47,364 nt of DNA from SZUA-76 sp945787585 (GTDB lineage Bacteria; Pseudomonadota; Gammaproteobacteria; SZUA-140), in assembly GCA_947258425.1 (NCBI GenBank), contig CAMYIG010000010.1, positions 1-47,364 of the forward strand, given 5' to 3'. The notes under the pieces are model-generated. The model saw nothing but the letters and a program-made list of their open reading frames with translations. It had not been told where the DNA came from and did not search any database. Positions 1 to 8,356 of the stretch are shown one piece after another. The position numbers and the translations under genes are program-made. The first letter of the stretch is position 1, and every line of letters starts with the position of its first letter.

Positions 1-31
1 GTCTTCGTACTAGCACAGTCTTTTACAGGGT

Positions 32-637
32 TTATTGAGATTTTGCTTTCTCTGCTTTAGCCTCCCGGATTATTTGAAGACCGCCGCGAATGACTATCAT
101 CGCGATAATTATTCCTATCAAAAGGTCAGGCCAGGAAGCGCCCAGCCACGCCACTAACACGCCTCCGCCGATGACACCCAGGTTGGCAATGACATCGTTC
201 CTGGAAAATAGCCAACTGGCCCGCATGTGCACCTCGCCCTGGCGATGTTTATGAATCAGCATCAGGCAAATGCTATTGGCGATTAATGCGACAAAGCCAA
301 CCGCCATCATCATGAGTGATTCCGGCTCGCTGCCGACAATCGTGCGGTGTACGATATCGAGCAAAACACCCAGCCCCAGCATCACCTGAAAAATACCACT
401 GATGTGGGCCGCATTTGCCTTGACCACAATGGATCGACCGACGGCATACAGACCAATCGCATAGACCGTGGCATCTGCGAGCATATCCAGCGAATCAGCA
501 ATCAGCGCAGTCGAGTCGCCGAAGATACCGGCGATAATCTCAACGACAAACATCACACCGTTGATGGCCAACAGCAGAATTAATACGCGGCGCTGATCTT
601 TCTCTTTAATTTCGATCTCGCAACCGCAACCTGACAT
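32..637 (-). CDS. CDF-like cation transporter (membrane domain only)
   Basis: An inner-membrane protein of about 201 residues resembling the transmembrane domain of cation diffusion facilitators, which export divalent metals by proton antiport. It opens MSGCGCEIEIKEK, a Cys-containing N-terminus, and has about six hydrophobic segments. The segment ALIADSLDMLADATVYAIG matches the TM2 metal-site pattern (HxxxD-like, here DSLDMLAD), and SRNDVIANLGVIGGG matches the TM5 pattern. The long cytoplasmic C-terminal domain of classical CDF proteins is absent, so this is the short CzcD-like type. The start at 637 follows a GGAGG ribosome site; an upstream in-frame start at 688 lacks one. It lies at the end of a metal-resistance region, which supports a metal role. 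The substrate cannot be told. Confidence 0.8.
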   Translation of the reverse strand: MSGCGCEIEIKEKDQRRVLILLLAINGVMFVVEIIAGIFGDSTALIADSLDMLADATVYAIGLYAVGRSIVVKANAAHISGIFQVMLGLGVLLDIVHRTIVGSEPESLMMMAVGFVALIANSICLMLIHKHRQGEVHMRASWLFSRNDVIANLGVIGGGVLVAWLGASWPDLLIGIIIAMIVIRGGLQIIREAKAEKAKSQ

Positions 638-727
638 CGCTACTCCGCCTCCATCTTGAATGCTTCGGACTAAACAGTCATCTGGCAACGCCCGTCTTCA
701 CGTAGGCAAGATGATCGCAGAATCGTT

Positions 728-985
728 TTAATCTGCATCATAGGTTCCATCCGGACCCGGTAATGCCTTTACAGTGAGAAGCGTGGGCCATTGAATCAGG
801 AAGGCGATGATCACAGGAAAGAGCCCGATATATTGCGGATGACCGACGTAGCCATAAATACTATTGGTAACCAGACCACCACACGCGGCTTGAGAAAGCT
901 CAGCGCGAAAAATAGAAACAGCTCGATGTTAAAAGCACCCACACCTACATGCCATAGGCGCACCCAGCATCACCATGGGCTTATT
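728..985 (-). pseudogene. Decayed methyltransferase (isoprenylcysteine carboxyl methyltransferase-like) remnant
   Basis: No intact gene lies here, but two reading frames carry pieces of the small membrane methyltransferase family (ICMT/PEMT-like) often found beside metal-efflux operons. One frame reads VGVGAFNIELFLFFALSFLKP (N-terminal part, about 900-965). Another reads GLVTNSIYGYVGHPQY and then IGLFPVIIAFLIQWPTLLT (about 770-870), the conserved S-adenosylmethionine-site region where the family has YxRHPQY; the Arg is Gly here. The middle of the protein is missing, the two parts are in different frames, and the C-terminus stops soon after PTLLT. The reading is an internal deletion plus truncation. 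The family match is from memory of the motif and has not been searched. Confidence 0.55.
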
Positions 986-1052
986 ACCTCACCTTTATAG
1001 TCAACAATTCAAACCTTTATCCCACGATTTTTTTCTGTCTCTTCTCTTTTCT

Positions 1053-1331
1053 TCACGGCGAGGTAGGCATGGCCGCCTCAGCGCTGGTCACCAAAACGAA
1101 TAAGACACCGATACCGTTGTCACTGGTGTGTGTCACCCATCCTCGTAAACAGCATTCATTAGATAGTTCTATGTCCAGCATTCCTCCTTTTCTGATATCT
1201 GGAGTGACAACCTCGATATACATACCTTCGTTACTGAGATTTCGAACCTTACCCTGTAGGGTCAACCCCCGTCGGTTACGAATGACCGCATCCAGTAACA
1301 CTTCCTTACGTTCACTACAACGATGTTCCAT
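1053..1331 (-). CDS. PilZ domain protein
   Basis: A 92-residue single-domain PilZ protein; PilZ domains usually bind cyclic di-GMP and change conformation to control motility, biofilm or other targets. The signature is visible: an Arg-rich start (EHRCSERKEV, the RxxxR part) and then VRNLSNEGMYIEV, which corresponds to the D/NxSxxG part. The start follows an excellent GGAGG site 8 bases upstream of the ATG at 1331. It stands between decayed genes in the metal region without an obvious operon partner, so its target is unknown. Binding of c-di-GMP is inferred from the motif only. Confidence 0.8.
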   Translation of the reverse strand: MEHRCSERKEVLLDAVIRNRRGLTLQGKVRNLSNEGMYIEVVTPDIRKGGMLDIELSNECCLRGWVTHTSDNGIGVLFVLVTSAEAAMPTSP

Positions 1332-1429
1332 GGTAAATGCCTCCTTCTTTTTTCAGACAGATGAACCATTTCAAACATGACTGCGTCCTACCTAATATAG
1401 GCCTCGCCATGCACAGCATATAGAGCAAA

Positions 1430-1635
1430 CTACCATCCTAAATGCGTATCTGCTCCTGTTATGCAGTCTGGTACACCACACTCTACTCTTTGTTTGCTCA
1501 TACATAAAATCATTAATGCGAAACCCGTTGCAATCATCGATGAGAATAATAAACCAAAAGCGGGATAGAGCACCTCGGTCGTAATCGGCACACCCAACTT
1601 AAGTTTTTCAATTTAGAAACAAACGCCATCAACAT
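1430..1635 (-). pseudogene. Small frameshifted membrane-protein gene, unidentified
   Basis: A strong ribosome site (AAGGAG, 1645-1650) sits 9 bases before an ATG at 1635. The frame from this ATG starts MLMAFVSKLKNLSW but runs into a stop after about 33 residues. A second frame, overlapping from about 1610, continues with LGVPITTEVLYPAFGLLFSS and then MIATGFALMILCM, a plausible membrane helix, and stops at 1430. A single frameshift near 1605-1610 would join them into one protein of about 67 residues. I do not recognise the family. Together with the other remnants here it suggests decay of the stretch between cusA and the CDF gene. Confidence 0.35.
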
Positions 1636-1777
1636 CGTTGCTGTCTCCTTTATCAGCCAAACGAAATGCCTGAGTACATTGTTTCCTGCGCTCATTCATC
1701 GATTAAAGACTATCCTCTCCAGCCCATTCAACCGGTGCTTTCTTGAAGACTTTAGTTAACGTCGTGATTTTTATGTT

Positions 1778-1897
1778 TCATTCCAGATGCATGATAACTA
1801 TCACCATCAGCATGACTACCCGATACCCATAACGAGTGGCTACCGCTAACGGCACGACGAAACTGATTGCTGTTACAGGTTGTGTTACTTTCGTCAT
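1778..1897 (-). CDS. Possible 39-residue membrane peptide after cusA
   Basis: A short reading frame starts 14 bases after the cusA stop and contains one hydrophobic stretch (VVMLMVIVIMHL). No ribosome site is convincing. An overlapping frame (down to 1752) reads a His-rich tail, HADGDSYHASGMKHKNHDVN, typical of metal-binding tails. A frameshift could therefore have split a small membrane protein with a His-rich end. This is weak evidence, and the frame may be non-coding. Apart from this and the 1430-1635 remnant, nothing else can be supported in 1332-1911. Confidence 0.2.
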   Translation of the reverse strand: MTKVTQPVTAISFVVPLAVATRYGYRVVMLMVIVIMHLE

Positions 1898-1911
1898 TGC
1901 TTAGTCTGTAG

Positions 1912-4386
1912 TTACAAAGGCCGCTTATATCTCTCCTGTAGTTGCAGCACTACGCCGTAAATCACGGGCAGTACCAATAGGCATAGCAGTGTGACGGTGA
2001 CCATTCCGCCAACCATTGGCGCGGCAATACGCTGCATCACTTCGGAGCCAGTACCTGTGCCCCACATAATCGGCAGCAGTCCCGCGATGATTGCGGTAGC
2101 CGTCATCGCGATGGGACGCACACGTTCTGAGGTGCCGCGGTGCACCGCATCCATAATCTCTGTAGTCTTTAAACGCTCGCCTTTGTCGCGGCGACGGCTG
2201 GCGATTTCCTGATCGATAAAGGTCAGCACCAGTACGCCGATCTCGGCGGCGACACCTGCCAGTGCAATAAAACCGACGACGACCGCAACCGAAAGATTAA
2301 AGCCCAATAAATAGATCAACCAGAATCCGCCAATCAAGCCAAATGGAATGGAGAGCATCACCACTAGCGGCGCGGTGATATTGCGGAAGTTAAAATAGAG
2401 CAACAGCAAGATCACCAGCAGCGTGGCGGGCACCACAATCCGCAAGCGCTCGGCTGCCCGTTCCATATATTCAAACTGACCGGACCAGACCAGGTTATAG
2501 CCCGGCGGAATCTTGACCTGATTGGCGACCACTTCTTTGGCCTGCGCGACATAACCGCCGATGTCCGATGTTTTGATATCGACATAGACCCACGCGTTGG
2601 GACGTGAGTTTTCACTCTTGATACCCGGCGGGCCGCGACGCAGTTGCAGCTCGGCGACCAGCGATAGCGGGATTTGCGCGCCGGTGGGAGTCGGGATCAG
2701 CACACGCTTGAGACTGTCGAGGTTGTCACGCAACTCGCGCGGATAGCGCAGGCTGATCGGATAACGTTCCAGCCCTTCCACCGTCTGCGTAACATTCATG
2801 CCGCCGATGGCGGTCTGGATTACATCCTGCACATCGCCAGTGGTGAGGCCATAGCGCGACGCCTCGGCACGGTTAATGTCGAAGTCGAGGTAATAGCCCC
2901 CCGCTGCCTTATCGGCAAACACAGAGAGCGTATCGGGCAGTGGTTTCAAAGCTTGCTCAATATCGTTACCCACCTTCTCCAACACATTCAGATCCGGCCC
3001 ACTGACCTTGATACCGATGGGCGTCTTGATGCCGGTGGAGAGCATGTCGATGCGTGTTTTGATCGGCATGGTCCAGGCGTTGGCGAGTCCCGGAAACTTG
3101 ATTGCGGCATCCATCTCATTCATCAACTGCTTGACGGTCTTTCCTGGGTCCGGCCACTCCGCTTTGGGTTTGAGTCGCACCGTCGTTTCGAGCATCGACA
3201 AAGGTGCCGGATCGGTCGCGGTTTCGGCACGCCCTACTTTGCCAAAGACACTCTGTACTTCGGGAAAGGTCTTGATGATCTTATCCGTCTGTTGCAGTAG
3301 CTCCTTCGCCTTGGTAATCGAGACCCCGGGATAAGTGGTCGGCATATAGAGGATGTCACCTTCGTTCAGTGGCGGCATGAATTCACTGCCGAGTTTACTC
3401 AACGGGTAAAAGGTTGCGGCCAATAAAATCAGCGCCAACCCCAGCGTCAACCAGTGCCAGCGAATAGCAAAATTGAGTGACGGCACATGAATGAAGTGAA
3501 GCAAACGATTCAACGGATTCTTCGTTTCGGCGGGGATCTTGCCGCGAATAAAATAGCCCATCAGCACCGGCACCAGCGTGATCGCTAATAGCGCGGCCGC
3601 CGCCATCGCATAGGTTTTGGTAAACGCTAACGGTGAAAACAGTCGCCCTTCCTGTGCCTGCAACGTAAACACCGGCAGAAATGAGACGGTGATAATCAGC
3701 AGTGAAAAAAACAGCGCGGGCCCGACCTCACGAGACGCCTCGGTGACTGCATGCCAGCGCTCCATTGAGGTCAGCGCGCGCGCCTTCTCGGTGACCATGC
3801 GCTCCAGATGTTTGTGGGCATTCTCGATCATCACGATCGCGCCATCGACCATCGCGCCGATCGCAATCGCAATCCCACCGAGGGACATGATGTTGGCATT
3901 GATCCCCTGCCACTTCATAATCGTAAAGGCGAGCAGAATACCGATCGGCAGCGAGATGATCGCGACTAACGCTGAACGGGCGTGCAGCAGAAACAGGATA
4001 CAGATAATGCTGACGACGATGATCTCTTCGATCAGTTTCTTTTTAAGATTTTCCACCGCGCGCGTAATCAGATCGCCACGGTCATAGACCGGTACGATCT
4101 CCACGCCTTCGGGAAGGCCCGCTTTGAGTGATGCCAATTTTGCACGTACCCGTTCGATCACCGCCATCGCATTTTCACCGTAACGCATAATCACGACACC
4201 GCCGGCCACTTCGCCTTCACCATCGAGTTCCGCGACACCACGGCGTAACTCCGGCCCGAGGTGTACGTGCGCCACATCCTGTAGTCGAATCGGCGTGGAT
4301 ATACCCGAGGCCGCGCACCATGTATTCGGTCTCGGCCATCTCCACCAGCTTGCCACCGACATCGCTATTGGAACGCTGAATGGCAT
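1912..4386 (-). CDS. cusA: CusA-type RND metal pump, C-terminal part (frame-broken)
   Basis: The larger part of an HME-RND inner-membrane pump, the proton-driven subunit of a Cu(I)/Ag(I) efflux complex. Family similarity begins near 4300 (TPIRLQDVAHVHLGPELRRG); the first 29 or so codons from 4386 are out-of-frame reading of the upstream part. It carries the TM4 motif GAMVDGAIVMIENAHKHLE, whose IENAHK form is typical of CusA rather than CzcA. The porter region has NAWTMPIKTRIDMLSTGIK, with Met residues placed as in the CusA metal relay, and there are twelve-helix-type membrane stretches at both ends. The full protein would be about 1045 residues. It is separated from the N-terminal part by a frame break near 4298 with 15-20 residues missing. 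Copper/silver specificity is inferred from motifs and from the Met-rich CusB. Confidence 0.9.
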   Translation of the reverse strand: MPFSVPIAMSVASWWRWPRPNTWCAASGISTPIRLQDVAHVHLGPELRRGVAELDGEGEVAGGVVIMRYGENAMAVIERVRAKLASLKAGLPEGVEIVPVYDRGDLITRAVENLKKKLIEEIIVVSIICILFLLHARSALVAIISLPIGILLAFTIMKWQGINANIMSLGGIAIAIGAMVDGAIVMIENAHKHLERMVTEKARALTSMERWHAVTEASREVGPALFFSLLIITVSFLPVFTLQAQEGRLFSPLAFTKTYAMAAAALLAITLVPVLMGYFIRGKIPAETKNPLNRLLHFIHVPSLNFAIRWHWLTLGLALILLAATFYPLSKLGSEFMPPLNEGDILYMPTTYPGVSITKAKELLQQTDKIIKTFPEVQSVFGKVGRAETATDPAPLSMLETTVRLKPKAEWPDPGKTVKQLMNEMDAAIKFPGLANAWTMPIKTRIDMLSTGIKTPIGIKVSGPDLNVLEKVGNDIEQALKPLPDTLSVFADKAAGGYYLDFDINRAEASRYGLTTGDVQDVIQTAIGGMNVTQTVEGLERYPISLRYPRELRDNLDSLKRVLIPTPTGAQIPLSLVAELQLRRGPPGIKSENSRPNAWVYVDIKTSDIGGYVAQAKEVVANQVKIPPGYNLVWSGQFEYMERAAERLRIVVPATLLVILLLLYFNFRNITAPLVVMLSIPFGLIGGFWLIYLLGFNLSVAVVVGFIALAGVAAEIGVLVLTFIDQEIASRRRDKGERLKTTEIMDAVHRGTSERVRPIAMTATAIIAGLLPIMWGTGTGSEVMQRIAAPMVGGMVTVTLLCLLVLPVIYGVVLQLQERYKRPL

Positions 4387-5008
4387 ACTTCACTTTCGAC
4401 AGTGGAATGTTGTAGGCCAACAGCGCGTTGGGATCGACCTCTACCTGATACTGTTTGACGTAGCCACCCACCGAAGCGACCTCGGAGACCCCTGCGACCG
4501 TCTGCAACGGATAACGCAGGTACCAGTCCTGAATCGAGCGCAGTTGCGCCAGGTCATGTTTGCCGCTTCTGTCCACCAGTGCATATTCGTAGACCCAGCC
4601 GACGCCGGTGGCATCCGGCCCCAGGGACGGCGTCACACCATTCGGTAAACGGCTACTGACATAGTTGAGATACTCCAGCACCCGCGAACGCGCCCAGTAC
4701 ATATCGGTGCCATCTTCAAAGATGATGTAAACGAACGAGAAACCAAAGAAGGAGTAGCCGCGCACCACCTTCGCGCTCGGCACGGCCAGCATCGCCGTGG
4801 TCAGTGGATAGGTGACCTGATCTTCCACCACCTGCGGTGCCTGTCCGGGGTATTCGGTAAAGACGATCACCTGTACATCGGAGAGATCAGGGATCGCATC
4901 CAGCGGTGTGTTTTTCATTGACCACAGTCCTGCCGCTACCGCAATCACGGTAGCGACGATGACCAGAAAGCGGTTACGCAATGAGGCGTTGATGATACTA
5001 GTGATCAT
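4217..5008 (-). CDS. cusA: CusA-type RND metal pump, N-terminal part (frame-broken)
   Basis: The first 237 codons encode the start of the same CusA-type pump. TM1 is at residues 13-28 (FLVIVATVIAVAAGLW), followed by the RND porter start NTPLDAIPDLSDVQV and the PN1/PN2 region ending EMAETEYMVRGLGYI. After codon 237 (about 4298) the frame is wrong and ends after about 26 unrelated residues. In the next frame the family sequence resumes at TPIRLQDV, skipping the 15-20 residues normally found between GYI and this block. The lesion is therefore a deletion of roughly 50 bases that also shifts the frame. The start overlaps the end of cusB by 11 bases, indicating coupled translation. As written, no full pump can be made. 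Confidence 0.88.
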   Translation of the reverse strand: MITSIINASLRNRFLVIVATVIAVAAGLWSMKNTPLDAIPDLSDVQVIVFTEYPGQAPQVVEDQVTYPLTTAMLAVPSAKVVRGYSFFGFSFVYIIFEDGTDMYWARSRVLEYLNYVSSRLPNGVTPSLGPDATGVGWVYEYALVDRSGKHDLAQLRSIQDWYLRYPLQTVAGVSEVASVGGYVKQYQVEVDPNALLAYNIPLSKVKYAIQRSNSDVGGKLVEMAETEYMVRGLGYIHADSTTGCGARTPRAGVTPWCRGTRW

Positions 5009-6434
5009 GACTGCTCTCTTCCATGCTCATGTCATCCATATCCATCTCTGACATTTCCGCTGACGTGGCAGCCGCTTTTCCAGTGCCCGGCTCCATCTTC
5101 ATACCATCCATCGCCATGCCTTCCATCGACATATCGCTCTTACTATTCATGTTCGCGTCGCCGTTTTGCGTCATCGCCTTCATCATCTTGGCAGTCGCTT
5201 CGCGCAGTTTGGATTCAGAGTCGATCAGGAACTGGCTCGATGTCACGACCTGCTCGCCGGCGTTAACCCCCGACAGAATCTGCGTCCATCCCTCGGCACT
5301 CACACCGAGTTTCACATCACGCGGTTCAAACTTGCCCGGTGCGCGCACCACAAACAGCTGCTCACGGCTGCCTGAACGGACGATCGCTTCGCTCGGCACC
5401 ACTACCGCACTCTTCTGCGGATCAACATAGAGGGTCACGTTGGCAAACATGCCCGGTTTAAGCGACAGATCCGCGTTATCAAATTCCAGCCGCACCTGTA
5501 CGGCGCGGCTCTTGCGGTTCAATATCGGATGGATAAACGCAACCTTACCCTGATAGGTTCGACCCGGCTCGGCACGCACGCGCATCTCGGCGCGGTCACC
5601 CAGCTTCAACCAGCTCAACTCATCTTCGAATACATCGACATTGACCCAGATTCGGCTGAGATCCGCGAGCAGATAAAGCTCGTCCTTGGGTGTCACGTAT
5701 TGTCCTTTGCGTGCGCCGATATTCATCACCTGGCCTTCAAAAGGGGAATGAATATGGAGCTGCTTTTTGATCTTGCGGCTCTTTTCCAGCTCTTTGATCT
5801 GGTGCGCGGGCACATCGAACAACAACAGACGTTCACGGGCACTTTCCACAATCATGCGGGAACTCTTTTTCATTTGCGCCGCACCGCTGTCTCGCACGGC
5901 CTCCCAGTTATTGAGCGCGACCAGATATTCCTGTTGCGCCGCCACCAGCTCAGGCGAATAGATGCCGAGCAGGATAGTGTCGTGGTTCACCTTAGTACCG
6001 GTCTCTTCGATCATCAAGGATTCAATCCAGCCGGAGGTCTTGGGGTGTAGCCGTGCCAGACGCGCCTCATTAAAATCAACCCGCCCCAGACCATTCAGCG
6101 TACGCGACAGATCACGGCGCTGCGCTTTAACCGTGCGCACGCCGATGTTCTGCACCGTCACCGGATCGATCGACACGGTCCCGGGCGCTTCATCACCGCT
6201 GCCACCATCGGCATAGACCGGCAGATAATCCATCCCCATATCATCCTTTGTAAACACTGGCGAGGTGATTGCAGGATTCATCGGATTGCGCCAGAACAGT
6301 ACATCCTGATCAGACGATGTGCTTTCCATCTGATCCATCACCACTGGAGACATGGAACCCGCAAGGAAATAACCCGCGCCAGCGCCAATACCCAGCGCAG
6401 TCACAACCACAACGATAACAGCACCTTTATTCAT
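4998..6434 (-). CDS. cusB: CusB-type periplasmic adaptor of metal efflux pump
   Basis: The membrane-fusion subunit that links CusA to CusC in the periplasm and delivers metal to the pump. The N-terminal anchor spans residues 5-25 (AVIVVVVTALGIGAGAGYF). The CusB-type N-terminal metal-binding block lies at residues 46-76 (FWRNPMNP, then DDMGMDYLPVY). Hairpin, lipoyl-like and beta-barrel segments follow, with HSPFEGQVMNIGARKGQYV as the lipoyl half-motif. The last 50 or so residues form an unusual Met/His-rich tail (MSMEGMAMDGMKMEP, MSEMDMDDMSMEESSHDH) suited to Cu(I)/Ag(I). The ATG at 6434 has a GAGGAG site 8 bases upstream. The gene overlaps cusC at its start and cusA at its end. Confidence 0.92.
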   Translation of the reverse strand: MNKGAVIVVVVTALGIGAGAGYFLAGSMSPVVMDQMESTSSDQDVLFWRNPMNPAITSPVFTKDDMGMDYLPVYADGGSGDEAPGTVSIDPVTVQNIGVRTVKAQRRDLSRTLNGLGRVDFNEARLARLHPKTSGWIESLMIEETGTKVNHDTILLGIYSPELVAAQQEYLVALNNWEAVRDSGAAQMKKSSRMIVESARERLLLFDVPAHQIKELEKSRKIKKQLHIHSPFEGQVMNIGARKGQYVTPKDELYLLADLSRIWVNVDVFEDELSWLKLGDRAEMRVRAEPGRTYQGKVAFIHPILNRKSRAVQVRLEFDNADLSLKPGMFANVTLYVDPQKSAVVVPSEAIVRSGSREQLFVVRAPGKFEPRDVKLGVSAEGWTQILSGVNAGEQVVTSSQFLIDSESKLREATAKMMKAMTQNGDANMNSKSDMSMEGMAMDGMKMEPGTGKAAATSAEMSEMDMDDMSMEESSHDH

Positions 6435-7737
6435 AAATCTTCTCCTCGCCCACAGCGGCAACCGAGCGTGCCAACGCCTGATTGGCAGCACTCACGGCAC
6501 TCCAGTATTGTGTTTCATAATCGTAAAGTATGGTCTGGCTACGAATCAGATTAAGAAAATCGATATTACCCACCTGATACCCGGCCAACATCGCATCCAC
6601 CGTCTGGCGGGCCTGCGGAATAATCTCATCTTTGAACAGGAGTGCCTGTTCACCCGCACGCCGATAGTCGGTCATCGCCTGTTGCACATCCAGCGCAATC
6701 TGGTTGTGTTGCGCTTGCAGCCAGTATTTTTGTTGCAGCCATTCAGCATTACGCTGATCCACTGCGCGATCCTGTTTACTGCCGGTATAGAGCGGTAACG
6801 ACATACTGAACATCACCGAACCAAAGTCGGCACGGCTGCTGCCATCCGGATTACTACCGCTGCGCAGGCCGTATGCGGTGCCCAGTGTAAAGTCGGGTGA
6901 GTAATCTTTTTTCGCCAGATCGATCCGACTGCGCGCGGCATCCAGCCGTTCACGCTGCGCGGTGAGGGTCGGATGCCTTTCGGTGGCTCGTTGTTGGAGT
7001 GACACTGCACTCATCAATACAGGCAGACTTTCATCGACAGCGGCAGGGAGCTCAACGGGTTGATCCGGCGGGTAATCGAGCAGCACATTCAAACGCGCCG
7101 CCTCATTTTCACGGCTATTCTGGATTCGAATAGTGTTGTCACGCAGCTTGGAGAGTTCCAGTTGCGCCAGCAAGATATCCTGTTGCAGCCCCCGCCCCAC
7201 TTGATAACGTGTTTCTGCGACGTTGACAAACTGCTCCAGCAGAATCTGATTACGCGCAATGACCTCCAGCGCACGGTCGAGATAGAAGAGGTTCCACCAC
7301 ACCGTTTTAACATCGCGTACCAGCAACAGCCGCCGCTCCTCCACCTCCGCGCCTGCCGCGCTCGCCTCCCGGCTTGCCGCCTGAGCGCGCAATGCCAGCT
7401 TGCCCGGGTAGGGCAGCGGCTGAGTGAAGGCGACCTGAAATTGTGTCATCGCTTCCTGAGTAAAGGAAAAGCTGTCTAGCGGAATATTAAGCAGGTTGAT
7501 CGATAAACTCGGATCGGGCAGTGCGTCGAGCTGCTGCGGAATTTCGGCCAACGCCTTCGCCCGCGCATCTAACGCCGCCAGTCCCGGATTGGCGGACACG
7601 GCCACATTCACCGCGTCGTGTACTGACAGCGGCGCCGCTTGCACTGCGGTTGCGCAGCCCCACCAGCCTGCAACTAATAACAGGCCAGCTAATGAAACGA
7701 AATCAATTCGAGTTCGCGCTCGGCGTTGATCATACAT
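6427..7737 (-). CDS. cusC: CusC/TolC-family outer-membrane efflux channel
   Basis: An outer-membrane factor of the TolC family, the exit duct of the CusCBA complex. The 436 residues begin with a hydrophobic signal (SLAGLLLVAGWWGCATAVQA), with likely cleavage near residue 35; the Cys at about 28 could instead be a lipobox. Two OEP repeats follow, each rich in long amphipathic helices, for example AVNVAVSANPGLAALDARAKA and LNLIRSQTILYDYETQYWS. The start has a GAGGAG ribosome site. It is the first gene of the cusCBA unit and overlaps cusB by 8 bases. A perfect hairpin lies 15 bases upstream of the start. Confidence 0.9.
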   Translation of the reverse strand: MYDQRRARTRIDFVSLAGLLLVAGWWGCATAVQAAPLSVHDAVNVAVSANPGLAALDARAKALAEIPQQLDALPDPSLSINLLNIPLDSFSFTQEAMTQFQVAFTQPLPYPGKLALRAQAASREASAAGAEVEERRLLLVRDVKTVWWNLFYLDRALEVIARNQILLEQFVNVAETRYQVGRGLQQDILLAQLELSKLRDNTIRIQNSRENEAARLNVLLDYPPDQPVELPAAVDESLPVLMSAVSLQQRATERHPTLTAQRERLDAARSRIDLAKKDYSPDFTLGTAYGLRSGSNPDGSSRADFGSVMFSMSLPLYTGSKQDRAVDQRNAEWLQQKYWLQAQHNQIALDVQQAMTDYRRAGEQALLFKDEIIPQARQTVDAMLAGYQVGNIDFLNLIRSQTILYDYETQYWSAVSAANQALARSVAAVGEEKIYE

Positions 7738-7751
7738 AACTCACTCCTCGA

Positions 7752-7771
7752 GTATCCCTGCCACGGGATAC
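7752..7771. promoter_or_regulatory. Inverted repeat upstream of cusC
   Basis: GTATCCC and GGGATAC form a perfect 7-bp inverted repeat around a 6-base spacer, 15 bases before the cusC start codon. It could be a regulator operator or an mRNA leader hairpin that partly shields the cusC ribosome site. No regulator gene for the operon was found in the window. The role is inferred from position only. Confidence 0.35.
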
Positions 7772-7901
7772 CGTACAGCCCCACACTTAATCACGCGGCA
7801 AAATACGCTATTGCGGGCTTACATCATCGACTAAATTCATACGCGGTTGTGCGTAAATAAAGGTCGATCAACCACCCAGATAATGGACGGATTGATCCTG
7901 A

Positions 7902-8276
7902 TTAACCGAGGAGCGGTCGAGGAGGTTTGATTTCTGCGGGAAGGTCGATACCGTCGCCGACGGTATAAGAAGAGATTGAAAAGTCACTGTCGTTATTGTA
8001 AGGCATCACAACGATCTCAACGACAGCGGCCGGACAACACGCAGTACTATTGCAACAGTCGTTCATCGCACTCATGTCGTCATCATCCTGCTGCTGTGTG
8101 CCCGACATCTCTTGATGCATGGAATGGTGACCGTCATGATCCTGCTCTACGACAGCCGCAGGCGGGTGTTGCAAGTGGCTCATGCTCGCCATCGCATAGG
8201 ATGCCATCACTGGCTGCACCACCATGGTGATGATCAGCAGTAATTTAATCACTTTGCCTATTAGCGTTACCATCAT
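7902..8276 (-). CDS. Small secreted Cys/His/Met-rich protein, likely metal-binding
   Basis: A 124-residue protein with an N-terminal signal (about residues 1-28, KLLLIITMVVQPVMASYAMA) followed by a segment dense in metal ligands. The visible pattern is MSHLQH, HDGHHSMHQEM, then DCCNSTACCP with two Cys pairs. The C-terminus (DLPAEIKPPRPLLG) resembles the Pro-rich ends of small exported proteins coded in copper clusters. It lies upstream of cusC on the same strand (164-base gap), so it may be co-transcribed. Binding or buffering of Cu in the periplasm is inferred from composition; no catalytic motif is seen. The start has no clear Shine-Dalgarno, only an A/T-rich run. Confidence 0.7.
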   Translation of the reverse strand: MMVTLIGKVIKLLLIITMVVQPVMASYAMASMSHLQHPPAAVVEQDHDGHHSMHQEMSGTQQQDDDDMSAMNDCCNSTACCPAAVVEIVVMPYNNDSDFSISSYTVGDGIDLPAEIKPPRPLLG

Positions 8277-8356
8277 AAAAAAATACGCTGATTTGTATTT
8301 ATGCGCAAGTGATTTATGTTGTCATGACTCACTGTGATTTGCACCAATGATAATTA

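Noticed and set aside
2674..3300. A 208-codon open frame antisense to cusA
   Set aside because: It is fully covered by the conserved cusA coding sequence and looks like no known family.
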